Assembly (NCBI GenBank): GCA_017861365.1
Contig: JAGFXR010000005.1
Location: forward strand, 1-64,000
Length of the DNA: 64,000 nucleotides
Direction of reading: 5' to 3'
Source: Oscillospiraceae bacterium
GTDB lineage: Bacteria > Bacillota > Clostridia > Oscillospirales > Oscillospiraceae
The notes beneath the pieces are model-generated. The model had not been told where the DNA came from. It did not search any database and saw nothing but the letters and a program-made list of their open reading frames with translations. The position numbers were made by a program, and so were the translations under genes. Position 1 is the stretch's first letter, and each line of letters starts with the position of its first letter. Shown in pieces: positions 30,593 to 40,317 of the stretch.

Positions 30593-30716
30593 ACGAAAAT
30601 ATATAATTGATGAAGTCTGTCTTTCTTTCATTTTTCATGATGATAAGAGAGAATAAACAATTTTTCGATTGGGATTTCCGCGAAACCTTATTTGATACGT
30701 GAAAGGAAGAAATCAA

Positions 30717-31190
30717 ATGGCCAAAGAATATAAATTGAGCGCGGAACGCTTTGAAGAGCTGAAAAATGAGTTGAACTATCTGAAAACCGTGAGAGAAAAA
30801 GAAGTAGCCGACCTCATTAAAGAGGCTCGCTCCTTTGGCGATCTTTCTGAAAACAGCGAATATGATGAGGCAAAAAACGAGCAGGGCAAACTCTATTCCC
30901 GCATCGCCGAAATTGAAACCATTCTGGCAAATTGTATTGTGATTGAGGAAAGCAACGATGATGTGAATACCGTCCGCCTTGGCAGCAAAATCACCGTAGA
31001 GGACGTGGAATTCGGTGATCAGGAGTCCTATCAGGTGGTAGGCTCTCAGGAGGCGGATCCTATGAACGGGCGCATTTCCGAGGAGTCACCCTTTGGCAAG
31101 GCGCTGCTGGGCAAAGCGGTGGATGAGATTGTCGTCGTTGAGGCGCCGGCAGGCACCATCTCGTATAAAATTCTGAAGATTCAAAAATAA
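30717..31190 (+). CDS. greA: Transcription elongation factor GreA
   Basis: A 157-residue factor that rescues backtracked RNA polymerase by stimulating transcript cleavage. The N-terminal coiled coil carries the acidic tip (ARSFGDLSENSEYDEAKNEQ). The C-terminal FKBP-like domain follows, with SPFGKALLGKAVDEIVVV. GAAAGGA precedes the ATG at 30717. Followed closely by lysS, a common clostridial pairing. Confidence 0.96.
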   Translation: MAKEYKLSAERFEELKNELNYLKTVREKEVADLIKEARSFGDLSENSEYDEAKNEQGKLYSRIAEIETILANCIVIEESNDDVNTVRLGSKITVEDVEFGDQESYQVVGSQEADPMNGRISEESPFGKALLGKAVDEIVVVEAPAGTISYKILKIQK

Positions 31191-31213
31191 TGACCCCTGA
31201 AGGAGCTTCAACT

Positions 31214-32710
31214 ATGCTTGACGATCAAACTAATTCCCAGCCGGAGCAAACTATTTCCGAATTGCTGCAAATTCGCAGAGACAAGCTCAAGGAGCTGCAG
31301 CAGGCTGGTTCAGACCCATTTCAGTTGACTCAATATCACGTGACCCACCACGCCATGGAAATCCGAGACGGCTTCGATGCCCTGGAGGGGCAGCCGGTGG
31401 CGGTGGCTGGCCGCTTGATGTCCAAGCGTGGGATGGGCAAAGCGATCTTTGCCGATCTGCAGGACGGCAGCGGGCGCATTCAGCTTTATGTCCGCATTGA
31501 CGAGGTGGGCGAGGAGGCGCTGGCGCGGTTCAAGAAATATGATATCGGAGATATTATCGGTGTCGACGGGGTGGCTTTCCGCACCCAGCGGGGGGAAATC
31601 TCGGTTAAGGCAAGCTCCGTGACGTTGCTGTCAAAATCTCTTCTGCCTTTCCCGGAAAAATTTCACGGCCTGACTGATCTGGAAACCCGTTACCGCCAGC
31701 GTTACGTAGATCTGATTGTCAATCCGGAGGTGCGCAGCGCGTTTCAGGTGCGCTCGCGTTTCATCAAGCATGTCCGTGATTTCCTGGATGCCAGGGGCTA
31801 CATGGAAGTAGAGACGCCGGTTTTGAATACCATTTCTGGCGGCGCGACGGCTCGCCCCTTTATTACTCACCACAACACACTGGACATCAGCATGTATCTG
31901 CGTATTGCCACGGAGCTGCATTTAAAGCGGCTGATTGTGGGAGGCTTTGAGCGGGTCTATGAGATCGGGCGGATTTTCCGCAACGAGGGTATGGACACGA
32001 AGCATAATCCTGAGTTTACCACTGTGGAGCTGTATCAGGCGTTTGCGGATTTTAACGATATGATGGATTTGTTCGAGGAGCTGCTGTCCTCAGCGGCAAA
32101 ACTGATCTTGGGTACCTATCAGGTGGAATGGCAGGGCGAGATTATTGATCTCACGCCCGGCTGGGCAAGACTGCCGATGCACGAGGCAGTCAGGCAGCAC
32201 CTGAACGTGGACTTTATGGCAATTGACAATGACGCGGACGCTGTTGCCGCGGCTCGTGCCGCCGGAGTGAACATGGATGGAGTGGAGCCCACTTGGGGAC
32301 ATGCCCTCTATGAGTGCTTTGACCAGAAGGTGGAGAGCAGGCTCATTCAGCCTACCTTTATTACCATGCACCCGGTAGAGGTTTCGCCCCTTGCCAAGCG
32401 TTCCCCCGCGGACGGCAGGCTGACGGAGCGGTTTGAGCTTTTTATCTGCCGCAGTGAGATGGGCAATGCCTTCTCCGAGTTGAACGACCCAATTGACCAG
32501 CGTGCCCGGTTCCAGAAGCAGGTTGAGCTGCGTGACGCCGGCGATGAAGAGGCGGGCATGATGGATGAGGATTTCCTGACGGCGCTGGAATACGGCCTGC
32601 CTCCCACGGGCGGGCTTGGAATCGGCATCGACCGGGCCGTGATGCTGCTGACCAACAGCAGCTCCATCCGGGACGTAATCCTGTTTCCCACAATGCGCCC
32701 CTTGGATTAA
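31214..32710 (+). CDS. lysS: Lysyl-tRNA synthetase (class II)
   Basis: A 498-residue class II synthetase that charges tRNA-Lys. An N-terminal OB-fold anticodon-binding domain (AVAGRLMSKRGMGKAIFADLQDG) is followed by class II motifs: motif 2 (RIFRNEGMDTKHNPEFTTVE) and motif 3 (GLGIGIDRAVMLLTN). The ATG at 31214 has GAAGGAG 8 nt upstream; an in-frame ATG at 31190 overlapping the greA stop lacks one. Terminator follows. Confidence 0.97.
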   Translation: MLDDQTNSQPEQTISELLQIRRDKLKELQQAGSDPFQLTQYHVTHHAMEIRDGFDALEGQPVAVAGRLMSKRGMGKAIFADLQDGSGRIQLYVRIDEVGEEALARFKKYDIGDIIGVDGVAFRTQRGEISVKASSVTLLSKSLLPFPEKFHGLTDLETRYRQRYVDLIVNPEVRSAFQVRSRFIKHVRDFLDARGYMEVETPVLNTISGGATARPFITHHNTLDISMYLRIATELHLKRLIVGGFERVYEIGRIFRNEGMDTKHNPEFTTVELYQAFADFNDMMDLFEELLSSAAKLILGTYQVEWQGEIIDLTPGWARLPMHEAVRQHLNVDFMAIDNDADAVAAARAAGVNMDGVEPTWGHALYECFDQKVESRLIQPTFITMHPVEVSPLAKRSPADGRLTERFELFICRSEMGNAFSELNDPIDQRARFQKQVELRDAGDEEAGMMDEDFLTALEYGLPPTGGLGIGIDRAVMLLTNSSSIRDVILFPTMRPLD

Positions 32711-32714
32711 TGAG

Positions 32715-32752
32715 AAAGCATACCGACGGAGCTTCCGGCGGTATGCTTTTGT
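32715..32752 (+). terminator. Rho-independent terminator after lysS
   Basis: AAAGCATACCG (32715-32725) pairs over 11 bp with CGGTATGCTTT (32739-32749), followed by T-rich sequence. Confidence 0.88.
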
Positions 32753-32880
32753 GTGTGCAAATGCTTGTTCCCGCGACGAAAAAGCCGCGGTAGGAAAGCG
32801 AGCGCGGAGATAAGGGGAGTGTGTATGAAACATGATTCATTATTACCGGGCTTGCCTGTCCCGGCATGCGGGGGCAGGCG

Positions 32881-33639
32881 ATGAGTGAACGGATTACAAG
32901 CCGGAAAAACCCGTTGGTGGCGCATCTGCGCAGATTAACGTCGGAGCGGGCCTATCGCAGGGAGCAGGGTGTTTTTTTCTGCGAGGGGGGCAAAATGCTG
33001 GAAGAGGCTCTGCGCTGGGACTGGATTCCCGATGTGGTCGTGCATACGGAGGAATGCCCGCTGCCCAGACTGCCGGAGGCGACGCGACTTGTCGAGGTGC
33101 CGGAAGAGCTTTTGCAGTATGTTGCCGCCACCGAGGCGCCGCAGAAGCTGGTATTTACCTGCGCAATGAGGTCACTCACGCCGCCGGAGCGGCCGGAACA
33201 GGGTGTTTACCTAGTGCTGGACGGCTTGCAGGATCCGGGAAATGTGGGAACCATCTGGAGAAGCGCGGACGCCTTCGATGCGAAGGGGATTTTTTTGCTG
33301 AACGGCTGTGCCGATGTTTACAGCCCGAAGGTGGTGCGAGCGACCATGGGCGCGGTCTTTCGCCTCCCGGTGTGGGAGACCTCCTTACAGGCCCTGTGCG
33401 GGCGTTTGGCGGCGGTGGGGATTCCTCTCTATGCCACGGCTCTGAGGGATGACACCGTGGATGTGCGGCAGCTGACAGGGAACGCAATGGCGGTGGTGAT
33501 CGGCAGCGAGGGCAGGGGAGTTTCAGAGCAAGCGCTTTTATTCAGTGAAAAAACCATTAAAATTCCCATGAGCGCCCGATGCGAGTCGCTCAACGCGGCG
33601 GTAGCGGCGTCGCTGGTGCTGTGGGAGCTGTATCGATAA
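32881..33639 (+). CDS. TrmH/SpoU-family RNA 2'-O-methyltransferase
   Basis: A 252-residue SPOUT methyltransferase. The substrate-binding N-terminal domain begins ITSRKNPLVAHLRRL. The knotted catalytic domain shows LDGLQDPGNVGTIWRSADAF, IGSEGRGVS and the terminal SLNAAVAASLVLWEL. These are the three SpoU motifs. Probably targets 23S rRNA, but the exact nucleotide cannot be told. I took the ATG at 32881 by family alignment; an upstream ATG at 32866 is possible. Confidence 0.9.
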   Translation: MSERITSRKNPLVAHLRRLTSERAYRREQGVFFCEGGKMLEEALRWDWIPDVVVHTEECPLPRLPEATRLVEVPEELLQYVAATEAPQKLVFTCAMRSLTPPERPEQGVYLVLDGLQDPGNVGTIWRSADAFDAKGIFLLNGCADVYSPKVVRATMGAVFRLPVWETSLQALCGRLAAVGIPLYATALRDDTVDVRQLTGNAMAVVIGSEGRGVSEQALLFSEKTIKIPMSARCESLNAAVAASLVLWELYR

Positions 33640-33660
33640 TATGCCGATGGAGGGGTTGCG

Positions 33661-34929
33661 GTGGCGCCTTTAAAATATTGGCTTTGGTTTACACAGAGGC
33701 ATTATGGTTCCAGAGCGGATCAGTTCCGTCTGCTGGAGTATTTCGGCACGCCTGAAGCGGCCTACTTTGCCGACGATCAGGAATACGAGCTGGCGGAGGG
33801 ACTGTCCCGGCAGACCCGGATGTCCTTGCGGGATAAGTCGATGGAACGGGCGGAGCGGATTTTGGAAGACTGTGACCGTCTGGGGTTGCGGATGCTGACG
33901 TTTCAGGATGCCGAGTATCCGGATCGTCTGAAGCATATTTATGATCCGCCGGTGCTGCTGTACATGAAGGGAAAGGCCTTTGCGTTTGATGAAGAAGTGG
34001 CTGTCGGCGTTGTGGGTACGCGGAAACCCTCTCCCTACGGCATTCGGATGGCGGGCAAGCTGGGCCTGGAGCTGGCCAGGGGAGGCGCACTGGTGGTTTC
34101 TGGAATTGCACAGGGTGTGGACGGCGCTGCGCTGCAGGGGGCTCTGCGGGGCGGCGGACAGGTGGTGTCGGTGCTGGCTGGCGGGATCGACGTGGTGTAT
34201 CCTGCGGAGCATGCCGGCCTTTACGCCGATGTCGCGGCGATGGGCGCGCTGATTTCCGAGTATCCGCCCGGGACAGAGCACCGGGGAAATCATTTTCCTG
34301 TGCGCAACCGCATCATCAGCGGTCTGACGCTGGGTGTTGTGGCGGTGGAGGGGGCGGTGAGAAGCGGAACCATGATTACCGCCCGCCTGGCTCTGGAACA
34401 GGACCGCGATGTATTTGCGGTTCCGGGACCTGTGGACGCTCCCATGAGCGTGGGTACCAACCATTTGATTAAAATGGGAGCCGCTCGACTGGTGGAGAGC
34501 GGACAGGATATCCTGGAGGAGTATGCGGCGCGTTTTCCCCACAAGCTTCGGTTGGACAAGCCGCTCTCCGCACGGGAGGAGGCAGCGCGTCTGGAAGGGC
34601 TGTCAGCATCCCTTTCCGGCGGGCGCGGCATGGAGACCGAGGTGGAAAAATGCGGGAAAGAACAGACCGATTCCCAAAAAGTGATTGACAATTGCGAGAG
34701 CATAGAATATATTGACTGGAAAGACGGTCAAAAAGAATTGACTGACGATCAGCGGGACATTTTACTGGTATTGGGCAAGGGTATGCACACGGTCGACGAG
34801 CTGGTCGAGCTGACTCAGATTCCCGCGCGGAGGGTGCTGTCGGCCATGACGCTGCTGCAGCTGAGCGGCTATGTGACAGAACAGCCCGGGAAACGGTTTC
34901 AAACCCGCGTGATCATAATGATGGAATGA
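33661..34929 (+). CDS. dprA: DNA processing protein DprA
   Basis: A 422-residue protein that loads RecA on incoming single-stranded DNA during transformation. The Rossmann-like core is clear: VGTRKPSPYGIRMA, GIAQGVDGAA, LAGGIDVVYPAEH, EYPPGTEHRGNHFPVRNRIISGL and EGAVRSGTMITARLA. A C-terminal winged helix (about 355-420) is present, separated from the core by a poorly conserved linker. Start is GTG with GGAGGGG 5 nt upstream. Followed 13 bp later by topA, a very common order. Confidence 0.96.
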   Translation: MAPLKYWLWFTQRHYGSRADQFRLLEYFGTPEAAYFADDQEYELAEGLSRQTRMSLRDKSMERAERILEDCDRLGLRMLTFQDAEYPDRLKHIYDPPVLLYMKGKAFAFDEEVAVGVVGTRKPSPYGIRMAGKLGLELARGGALVVSGIAQGVDGAALQGALRGGGQVVSVLAGGIDVVYPAEHAGLYADVAAMGALISEYPPGTEHRGNHFPVRNRIISGLTLGVVAVEGAVRSGTMITARLALEQDRDVFAVPGPVDAPMSVGTNHLIKMGAARLVESGQDILEEYAARFPHKLRLDKPLSAREEAARLEGLSASLSGGRGMETEVEKCGKEQTDSQKVIDNCESIEYIDWKDGQKELTDDQRDILLVLGKGMHTVDELVELTQIPARRVLSAMTLLQLSGYVTEQPGKRFQTRVIIMME

Positions 34930-34942
34930 CCGGAGGACAAGT

Positions 34943-37363
34943 ATGCCAAAAACAAATCTTGTAATCGTGGAATCACCTGCCAAAGCATCCACGATCAGCA
35001 AATATTTAGGGCCTGGCTACCAGGTCAAGGCCTCCATGGGGCATGTGCGCGATCTGCCGAAAAGTAAGGTCGGCGTCGATCTGGATACCTTTACGCCTGA
35101 CTACCAGCCGATTAAGGGTAAGGAAGAGATCATTGACGACTTGACCCGCGCGGCGAAAAAGAGCGATAAGGTGTTTCTCGCCACCGACCCTGACCGTGAG
35201 GGCGAGGCGATTTCCTGGCATCTGAAGGAAATGCTGGAACTGCCGGACGACAAGGTTTACCGTGTAACCTTCAATGAGATCACCAAAAAGGTGGTGACCG
35301 AGAGCATCGCGTCCCCGCGCACCATTGATCAAAATTTGGTGGATGCCCAGCAGGCCAGACGCATTCTGGACCGCATCGTGGGCTATCAGCTCTCGCCGCT
35401 GCTCTGGAAAAAAATCCGCCGGGGGCTCTCCGCCGGGCGGGTACAGTCGGTGGCCACCCGGCTGGTGGCGGAGCGGGAGGAGGAAATCCGCTCTTTTATC
35501 CCCCAGGAGTATTGGTCCATCGACGTGGAGCTGGAGCGTATCGCGCCCAATCTGGGACACTTTACCGCGTTGTTCCATGGCAGGGATAAAAAGCAGGAGC
35601 TCCATTCCCGGGAAGAAGTGGACGCTGTTATGGAGGCTGTCCTCGATCAGCCCTTCCAGGTGAAAAGCGTTAAGCGCCAGGACAGGAGCCGTAATCCTGC
35701 GCCGCCGTTTATTACCTCCACGCTGCAGCAGGAGGCCTCCCGCAAGCTCAATATGACCCCGCGCCGCGCCATGTCCATTGCGCAGCAGCTCTATGAGGGA
35801 GTAGATATTGAGGGCGAGGGTACGGTGGGTCTGATTACCTACATGCGTACCGATTCGCTGCGCATCTCCGAAGAGGCGCAGGCCGCCGCTAAGACACTGA
35901 TTGTCAGCCGCTACGGGAAGGATTATTATCCGGAGAAAACCCGGATTTACAAGACCAAAAGCAACGCGCAGGATGCCCACGAGGCAATCCGCCCCTCTGA
36001 TGTCAATTTGACACCGGAGCAGGTGAAGAAAAGCTTGACGTCGGAGCAGTACCGGCTGTATAAGCTGATTTGGAGCCGCTTTTTGTCCTCCCAAATGGCA
36101 TCCGCTGTTTATGACAGCGTGTCCATCGATGTGGAGTCCGCTGGCTATCTGTTTCGCGCCAACCACTCCAGCGTCAAGTTTTCCGGCTTTACCGCCGTTT
36201 ACGAGGAGGGGCGGGACGACGATGGGGAGCCGCCCCAGTCCCCGCTGCCGGACCTGAAGGAAGGGGAGTCAGTTACCCGCAGGGAGATCAAGGAGGCACA
36301 GCATTTCACTCAGCCCTCCGCCCGGTATACCGAGGCAACCCTGATTCGGGCCTTGGAGGAAAAAGGCATCGGACGCCCGTCTACCTATGCCCCGACGATT
36401 TCCACCATTATGGATCGCGAATACGTGGTCAAGGAGGGGAAATATCTCCGTACTACCCCGCTGGGCGAGGTGGTAACCACTCTGATGAAGGATAAATTCT
36501 CGCAGATTGTGGATACCGCCTTTACTGCCACGATGGAGGAAGAACTGGATCATATTGAAGAGGGCGAGGAGAACTGGAAGAGGGTTCTCGCCCGCTTTTA
36601 CGAGGGCTTCCATGCCACGCTGGAAAAGGCGGAGAGCGATCTGGACGGCGAGCGCATTAAGATACCGGATGAGGTGTCCGATGAAATTTGCGACCTCTGC
36701 GGACGCAATCTGGTGATTAAGTCGGGACGGTTCGGCCGGTTTCTGGCGTGTCCCGGTTACCCGGATTGTACCTTTACCAAGCCTCTGGTGATTGAGATGC
36801 CGGGTAAATGCCCCAAATGCGGGGGACGTATTTTGAAAAAAACCTCCCGGAATGGATATACCTATTACGGCTGTGAATTCAACGGAGAGAAAAACGGCGA
36901 AAAGGCCTGCGGTTTTATGACTTGGGATGTTCCGGTAAAGGAAACCTGTCCCGAGTGCGGACAGACGCTGTTTAAAAAGGCGGGACGCGGTTCCAAGAAG
37001 CCGTTTTGCATCAATGAGGCATGTGGAAACTTCACGCCGGAGGAGAAGCGCGGCGGCTTTAAGAAAAAAGAAGCTGGGGCAACTCAGGCCGAAGCGGCTG
37101 AGGGGCAGAGCACCCAGCCGGAAGGAAAAACCTCCAAAGCGGCGAAACCGGCGAAGACCGGGGCCAAACAGCCCGCTGCTGCCAAAACCGCTGTAAAGAA
37201 GGCGGCAACGAAAGCAGATGTGAAACAGACCTCAGCCAAAAAAACCACGGCGAAGAAGCCTGCCGCAAAGAAGGCTGGAACCAAAGCGTCTGCAGCAAAG
37301 AAGCCCGCGGCGAAGAAGCCTGCCGCAAAGAAAAAAGCTTCGGCAGGCAACGGGGAAGCGTAA
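34943..37363 (+). CDS. topA: DNA topoisomerase I with basic C-terminal tail
   Basis: An 806-residue type IA enzyme that relaxes negative supercoils. The TOPRIM domain opens the protein (VIVESPAKASTISKYLG, and ATDPDREGEAISWHLKE). The active-site Tyr is Y300 in YMRTDSLRIS. Three C-terminal zinc-ribbon modules follow (CDLCG...CPGYPDC; CPKCGGR...YYGCE; CPECGQ...CINEAC). The last 80 or so residues are almost only Ala, Lys, Pro and Thr with repeated KKPAAKK, resembling a histone H1-like tail. GGAGG precedes the ATG. The tail probably aids DNA binding (inference). Confidence 0.96.
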   Translation: MPKTNLVIVESPAKASTISKYLGPGYQVKASMGHVRDLPKSKVGVDLDTFTPDYQPIKGKEEIIDDLTRAAKKSDKVFLATDPDREGEAISWHLKEMLELPDDKVYRVTFNEITKKVVTESIASPRTIDQNLVDAQQARRILDRIVGYQLSPLLWKKIRRGLSAGRVQSVATRLVAEREEEIRSFIPQEYWSIDVELERIAPNLGHFTALFHGRDKKQELHSREEVDAVMEAVLDQPFQVKSVKRQDRSRNPAPPFITSTLQQEASRKLNMTPRRAMSIAQQLYEGVDIEGEGTVGLITYMRTDSLRISEEAQAAAKTLIVSRYGKDYYPEKTRIYKTKSNAQDAHEAIRPSDVNLTPEQVKKSLTSEQYRLYKLIWSRFLSSQMASAVYDSVSIDVESAGYLFRANHSSVKFSGFTAVYEEGRDDDGEPPQSPLPDLKEGESVTRREIKEAQHFTQPSARYTEATLIRALEEKGIGRPSTYAPTISTIMDREYVVKEGKYLRTTPLGEVVTTLMKDKFSQIVDTAFTATMEEELDHIEEGEENWKRVLARFYEGFHATLEKAESDLDGERIKIPDEVSDEICDLCGRNLVIKSGRFGRFLACPGYPDCTFTKPLVIEMPGKCPKCGGRILKKTSRNGYTYYGCEFNGEKNGEKACGFMTWDVPVKETCPECGQTLFKKAGRGSKKPFCINEACGNFTPEEKRGGFKKKEAGATQAEAAEGQSTQPEGKTSKAAKPAKTGAKQPAAAKTAVKKAATKADVKQTSAKKTTAKKPAAKKAGTKASAAKKPAAKKPAAKKKASAGNGEA

Positions 37364-37439
37364 CGCGGGCGGCCCCCGCCTAGCCTATGGCCGGAGTACG
37401 GCGAAAGAAGCATGATATAGGAGATCAATCAGGAGAACT

Positions 37440-38750
37440 ATGGAGACGGTAATTGTAATTGGCGCGGGTCTGGCAGGGTGTGAGGCGGCGTGGCAGCTGG
37501 CCAGCCGTGGAATCCGCGTACGGCTGCTTGAAATGAAGCCGGAAAAAAGAACGCCCGCGCACCACTCGGAATACTTTGGAGAGCTGGTATGCTCCAATTC
37601 CCTGCGCTCGGATCAATTGGAAAACGCGGTGGGACTGCTCAAGGAAGAAATGAGACGGCTCGGCTCCCTGATTCTGAGCTGTGCCGACGCAAACAGAGTG
37701 GAAGCCGGAGGGGCGCTGGCGGTGGATCGTCATGGCTTTGCGGCGGCGGTCACGCGGCAGATCAGAACACATGCGAATATCACAGTCGAGGCGGGCGAGG
37801 TCACCAGCATTCCGCCGGAGGGGCAGGTTATTTTTGCCACGGGGCCTCTGACCTCCGATGCACTGGCAGAACAAATACGGGCGCTTTTCCCAAACAGCGG
37901 TTATTTGAATTTCTATGACGCGGCGGCGCCCATTGTGACGGCTGAGAGCGTGGATATGCAGTCAGCTTATATGGCCTCCCGGTACGGCAAGGGGACGGCG
38001 GATTATATCAACTGCCCCATGACGGAGGAGGAGTATCTGGCCTTTTGGCGCGCTCTGTGCGACGCGCAGGAGGCGGAGGTTCACGGCTTTGAGGACAGCA
38101 CCGTGTTCGAGGGCTGTATGCCCGTGGAGGTCATGGCACGCAGAGGGGTTCAGACCTTGTGCTATGGTCCGCTGAAGCCCAAAGGGCTGCCCGATCCCAA
38201 GACAGGCAGAGAGCCTTATGCGGTGGTGCAGCTGCGCCGGGATAACGCTGAGGGGACGCTGTATAATCTGGTGGGATTCCAGACTCACCTCAAATTTCCG
38301 GAGCAGAAGCGGGTGTTCTCCATGATCCCCGCGCTCAGGTACGCGGACTACGTGCGGTACGGCGTGATGCACCGCAATACCTACCTGGATTCCCCGCGGC
38401 TGCTGGACCGCTATTACCGGGTGAAGGGGCAGGAGAGGCTGATGTTTGCGGGGCAGATCACCGGAGTGGAGGGGTATGTGGAGTCCGCCGCCTCCGGTAT
38501 GCTCTGCGGGCTGGAGCTTGCCCGGAGGCTGGAGGGGAAGCAGCCATTTGATTTTTCCCGGGAAACTGCTATTGGAGCGTTAGCGCTTTATGTCAGCAAT
38601 GAGAGCGTCACCGAGTTTCAGCCCATGAATGTAAACTTTGGAATTATCCCGCCGCTGGATTACCGGGTGAAGGGCAAGCGCAATAAAAACGCGGAATTGA
38701 GCAGACGGGCCTTGGCGGAGCTGGAACAGCAGAAGATGCACAGTGTCTGA
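37440..38750 (+). CDS. trmFO: tRNA (m5U54) methyltransferase TrmFO, folate/FAD-dependent
   Basis: A 436-residue flavoprotein that makes 5-methyluridine at tRNA position 54 using methylene-tetrahydrofolate. The N-terminal FAD-binding motif is VIGAGLAGCEAAWQLASRG. The conserved CSNSLRSDQLENAVGLLKEE, NCPMTEEEY and the C-terminal GQITGVEGYVESAASG are all present. AGGAG precedes the ATG. Typical position after topA in Firmicutes. Confidence 0.96.
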   Translation: METVIVIGAGLAGCEAAWQLASRGIRVRLLEMKPEKRTPAHHSEYFGELVCSNSLRSDQLENAVGLLKEEMRRLGSLILSCADANRVEAGGALAVDRHGFAAAVTRQIRTHANITVEAGEVTSIPPEGQVIFATGPLTSDALAEQIRALFPNSGYLNFYDAAAPIVTAESVDMQSAYMASRYGKGTADYINCPMTEEEYLAFWRALCDAQEAEVHGFEDSTVFEGCMPVEVMARRGVQTLCYGPLKPKGLPDPKTGREPYAVVQLRRDNAEGTLYNLVGFQTHLKFPEQKRVFSMIPALRYADYVRYGVMHRNTYLDSPRLLDRYYRVKGQERLMFAGQITGVEGYVESAASGMLCGLELARRLEGKQPFDFSRETAIGALALYVSNESVTEFQPMNVNFGIIPPLDYRVKGKRNKNAELSRRALAELEQQKMHSV

Positions 38751-38776
38751 CGGCAATGAGAGAGGAGAACGGCACG

Positions 38777-39805
38777 ATGAAAATAATCGTTGACGCGATG
38801 GGGGGCGACAATGCACCCGAAGCGCCGGTTCAGGGTGCGCTGAGCGCGGTCAAGGAGTTCGGATTGGAGGTTATGCTGGTCGGACGGGGAGATGAGCTGT
38901 TAAAAGAGCTGCAAAAAAACGGATATCCTGAGCCTCCGAAGGGCGTTGAAATTGTTCACGCCGAACAGGTGGTGACCATGGAGGATAATCCCGCCACAGC
39001 CTTCAAGGAAAAAAAGTCCTCCTCCCTCACCATTGGGCTGAATCTGGTGAGAGACGGGCTGGGCGATGCCTATGTCTCGGCGGGGAGCACGGGAGCGTTG
39101 CTTTCTGCCGCCACACTGCTGACAAAGAGAATCAAAGGCATCCGCCGTGCTGCGCTGGCGCCGGTCGTACCCACGGGCAACGGAGGCGCGGTGCTTATCG
39201 ACTGCGGTGCCACGGCGGAGTGTACCGCTGAGTACCTGCTGCAATTTGCCTACATGGGCTCCTACTATGCTGAGCGGGTGATGGGACGCCCCCAGCCGAG
39301 AGTGGGATTACTAAATATTGGAACGGAGCCGACAAAGGGAACCAACCTGCAACGCGAAACTTGGGTACTGCTCAAAAAGGCTTCCGACGAGGAGCGAATC
39401 AACTTTGTGGGCAATGTGGAGGCAAGAGAAGCCGTGGAAGGCGCCGTGGATGTCATTGTCTGCGACGGCTACGCAGGAAATATTTTTTTAAAAACCCTGG
39501 AAGGCGCCGGGATTTTTTTGATGCAGGAGATAAAAAAGGCATTTTTTAAAAACCTCACCACAAAAATTGGGGCCGCACTTTTGCAGGACGGACTGCGGGA
39601 TATCAAAAAACTGGTGGACGCGGGTGAGGTGGGCGGAACTGCTCTGATCGGTATTTCCCGCCCGGTCATCAAGGCTCACGGGTCATCGGATGCCTATGCC
39701 ATGAAAAATGCGATCAGGCAGGCCGCAAGCTTTGCAAAATCGGGTATTATTGAGGATATTACCGAAAATATCGGCTATATGAAGCTGAACGCTGAGGATG
39801 ACTGA
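38777..39805 (+). CDS. plsX: Phosphate acyltransferase PlsX
   Basis: A 342-residue enzyme that converts acyl-ACP to acyl-phosphate for phospholipid synthesis. It begins MKIIVDAMGGDNAPEAP and contains AGSTGALLSAATLL and LLNIGTEPTKGT, all family hallmarks. The ATG at 38777 with GAGAGGAG upstream is preferred over the ATG at 38756. Its functional partner acpP follows, but with its own promoter. Confidence 0.95.
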   Translation: MKIIVDAMGGDNAPEAPVQGALSAVKEFGLEVMLVGRGDELLKELQKNGYPEPPKGVEIVHAEQVVTMEDNPATAFKEKKSSSLTIGLNLVRDGLGDAYVSAGSTGALLSAATLLTKRIKGIRRAALAPVVPTGNGGAVLIDCGATAECTAEYLLQFAYMGSYYAERVMGRPQPRVGLLNIGTEPTKGTNLQRETWVLLKKASDEERINFVGNVEAREAVEGAVDVIVCDGYAGNIFLKTLEGAGIFLMQEIKKAFFKNLTTKIGAALLQDGLRDIKKLVDAGEVGGTALIGISRPVIKAHGSSDAYAMKNAIRQAASFAKSGIIEDITENIGYMKLNAEDD

Positions 39806-39939
39806 CCGTCTTATGTAAGGCCGGATACCAGCCATGCTGTCCGCGGCTTTTCCTCCTTCTGTGACCGTACACAGGCCGGGCTGAACCGGTGGGTTCTTGG
39901 GAATGGGACATGAAGCTATAAAAATTTCATAAATATCTC

Positions 39940-39968
39940 TTGACAGCGGAAATAAATCCACCTATTAT
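39940..39968 (+). promoter_or_regulatory. SigA promoter for acpP
   Basis: Perfect TTGACA (39940-39945) and TATTAT (39963-39968) with a 17-bp spacer, 40 bp before the acpP start. Confidence 0.82.
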
Positions 39969-40007
39969 GAGAATGCAAAATTCGGATATCAAGAGGGAGC
40001 GATTAGT

Positions 40008-40244
40008 ATGATCTTTGAAAAATTGCGTGCATTAATTGCGGAGCAATTTGGCGTTGAAGAATCTGATATTACCGCCGAAACTTCCTTTGAGGAGGATTTG
40101 GGTGCTGATTCTATCGATATTGTTGAACTTTCCATGGCTTTGGAGGAAGAGTTTGGCGTTGCGGAAATGGAGGAGGAGGATCTTGCGTCCATCTCTACCG
40201 TAGATGATTTGGTCAGATATCTCCAGGAGCGGACGGGGGATTGA
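40008..40244 (+). CDS. acpP: Acyl carrier protein
   Basis: A 78-residue acidic carrier of growing acyl chains. The phosphopantetheine attachment site is S35 in [20 protein letters not shown] precedes the ATG. Flanked by plsX and rnc, with its own promoter and terminator. Confidence 0.97.
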   Translation: MIFEKLRALIAEQFGVEESDITAETSFEEDLGADSIDIVELSMALEEEFGVAEMEEEDLASISTVDDLVRYLQERTGD

Positions 40245-40255
40245 CCGGAAGCGAC

Positions 40256-40290
40256 GGAAAGCCCCGCCCTGGCGGGGTTTTCCGTTTTAC
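40256..40290 (+). terminator. Rho-independent terminator after acpP
   Basis: GGAAAGCCCCGCC (40256-40268) pairs with GGCGGGGTTTTCC (40271-40283), one G-T pair, followed by a T-rich stretch. The stem reaches within 35 bp of rnc. Confidence 0.85.
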
Positions 40291-40317
40291 TTTTTTATTT
40301 GGAGCGGAACTTAAGGT

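Noticed and set aside
30593-31213. T-box leader before greA-lysS or leuS
   Set aside because: No T-box consensus or specifier-loop architecture could be seen upstream of lysS or leuS.
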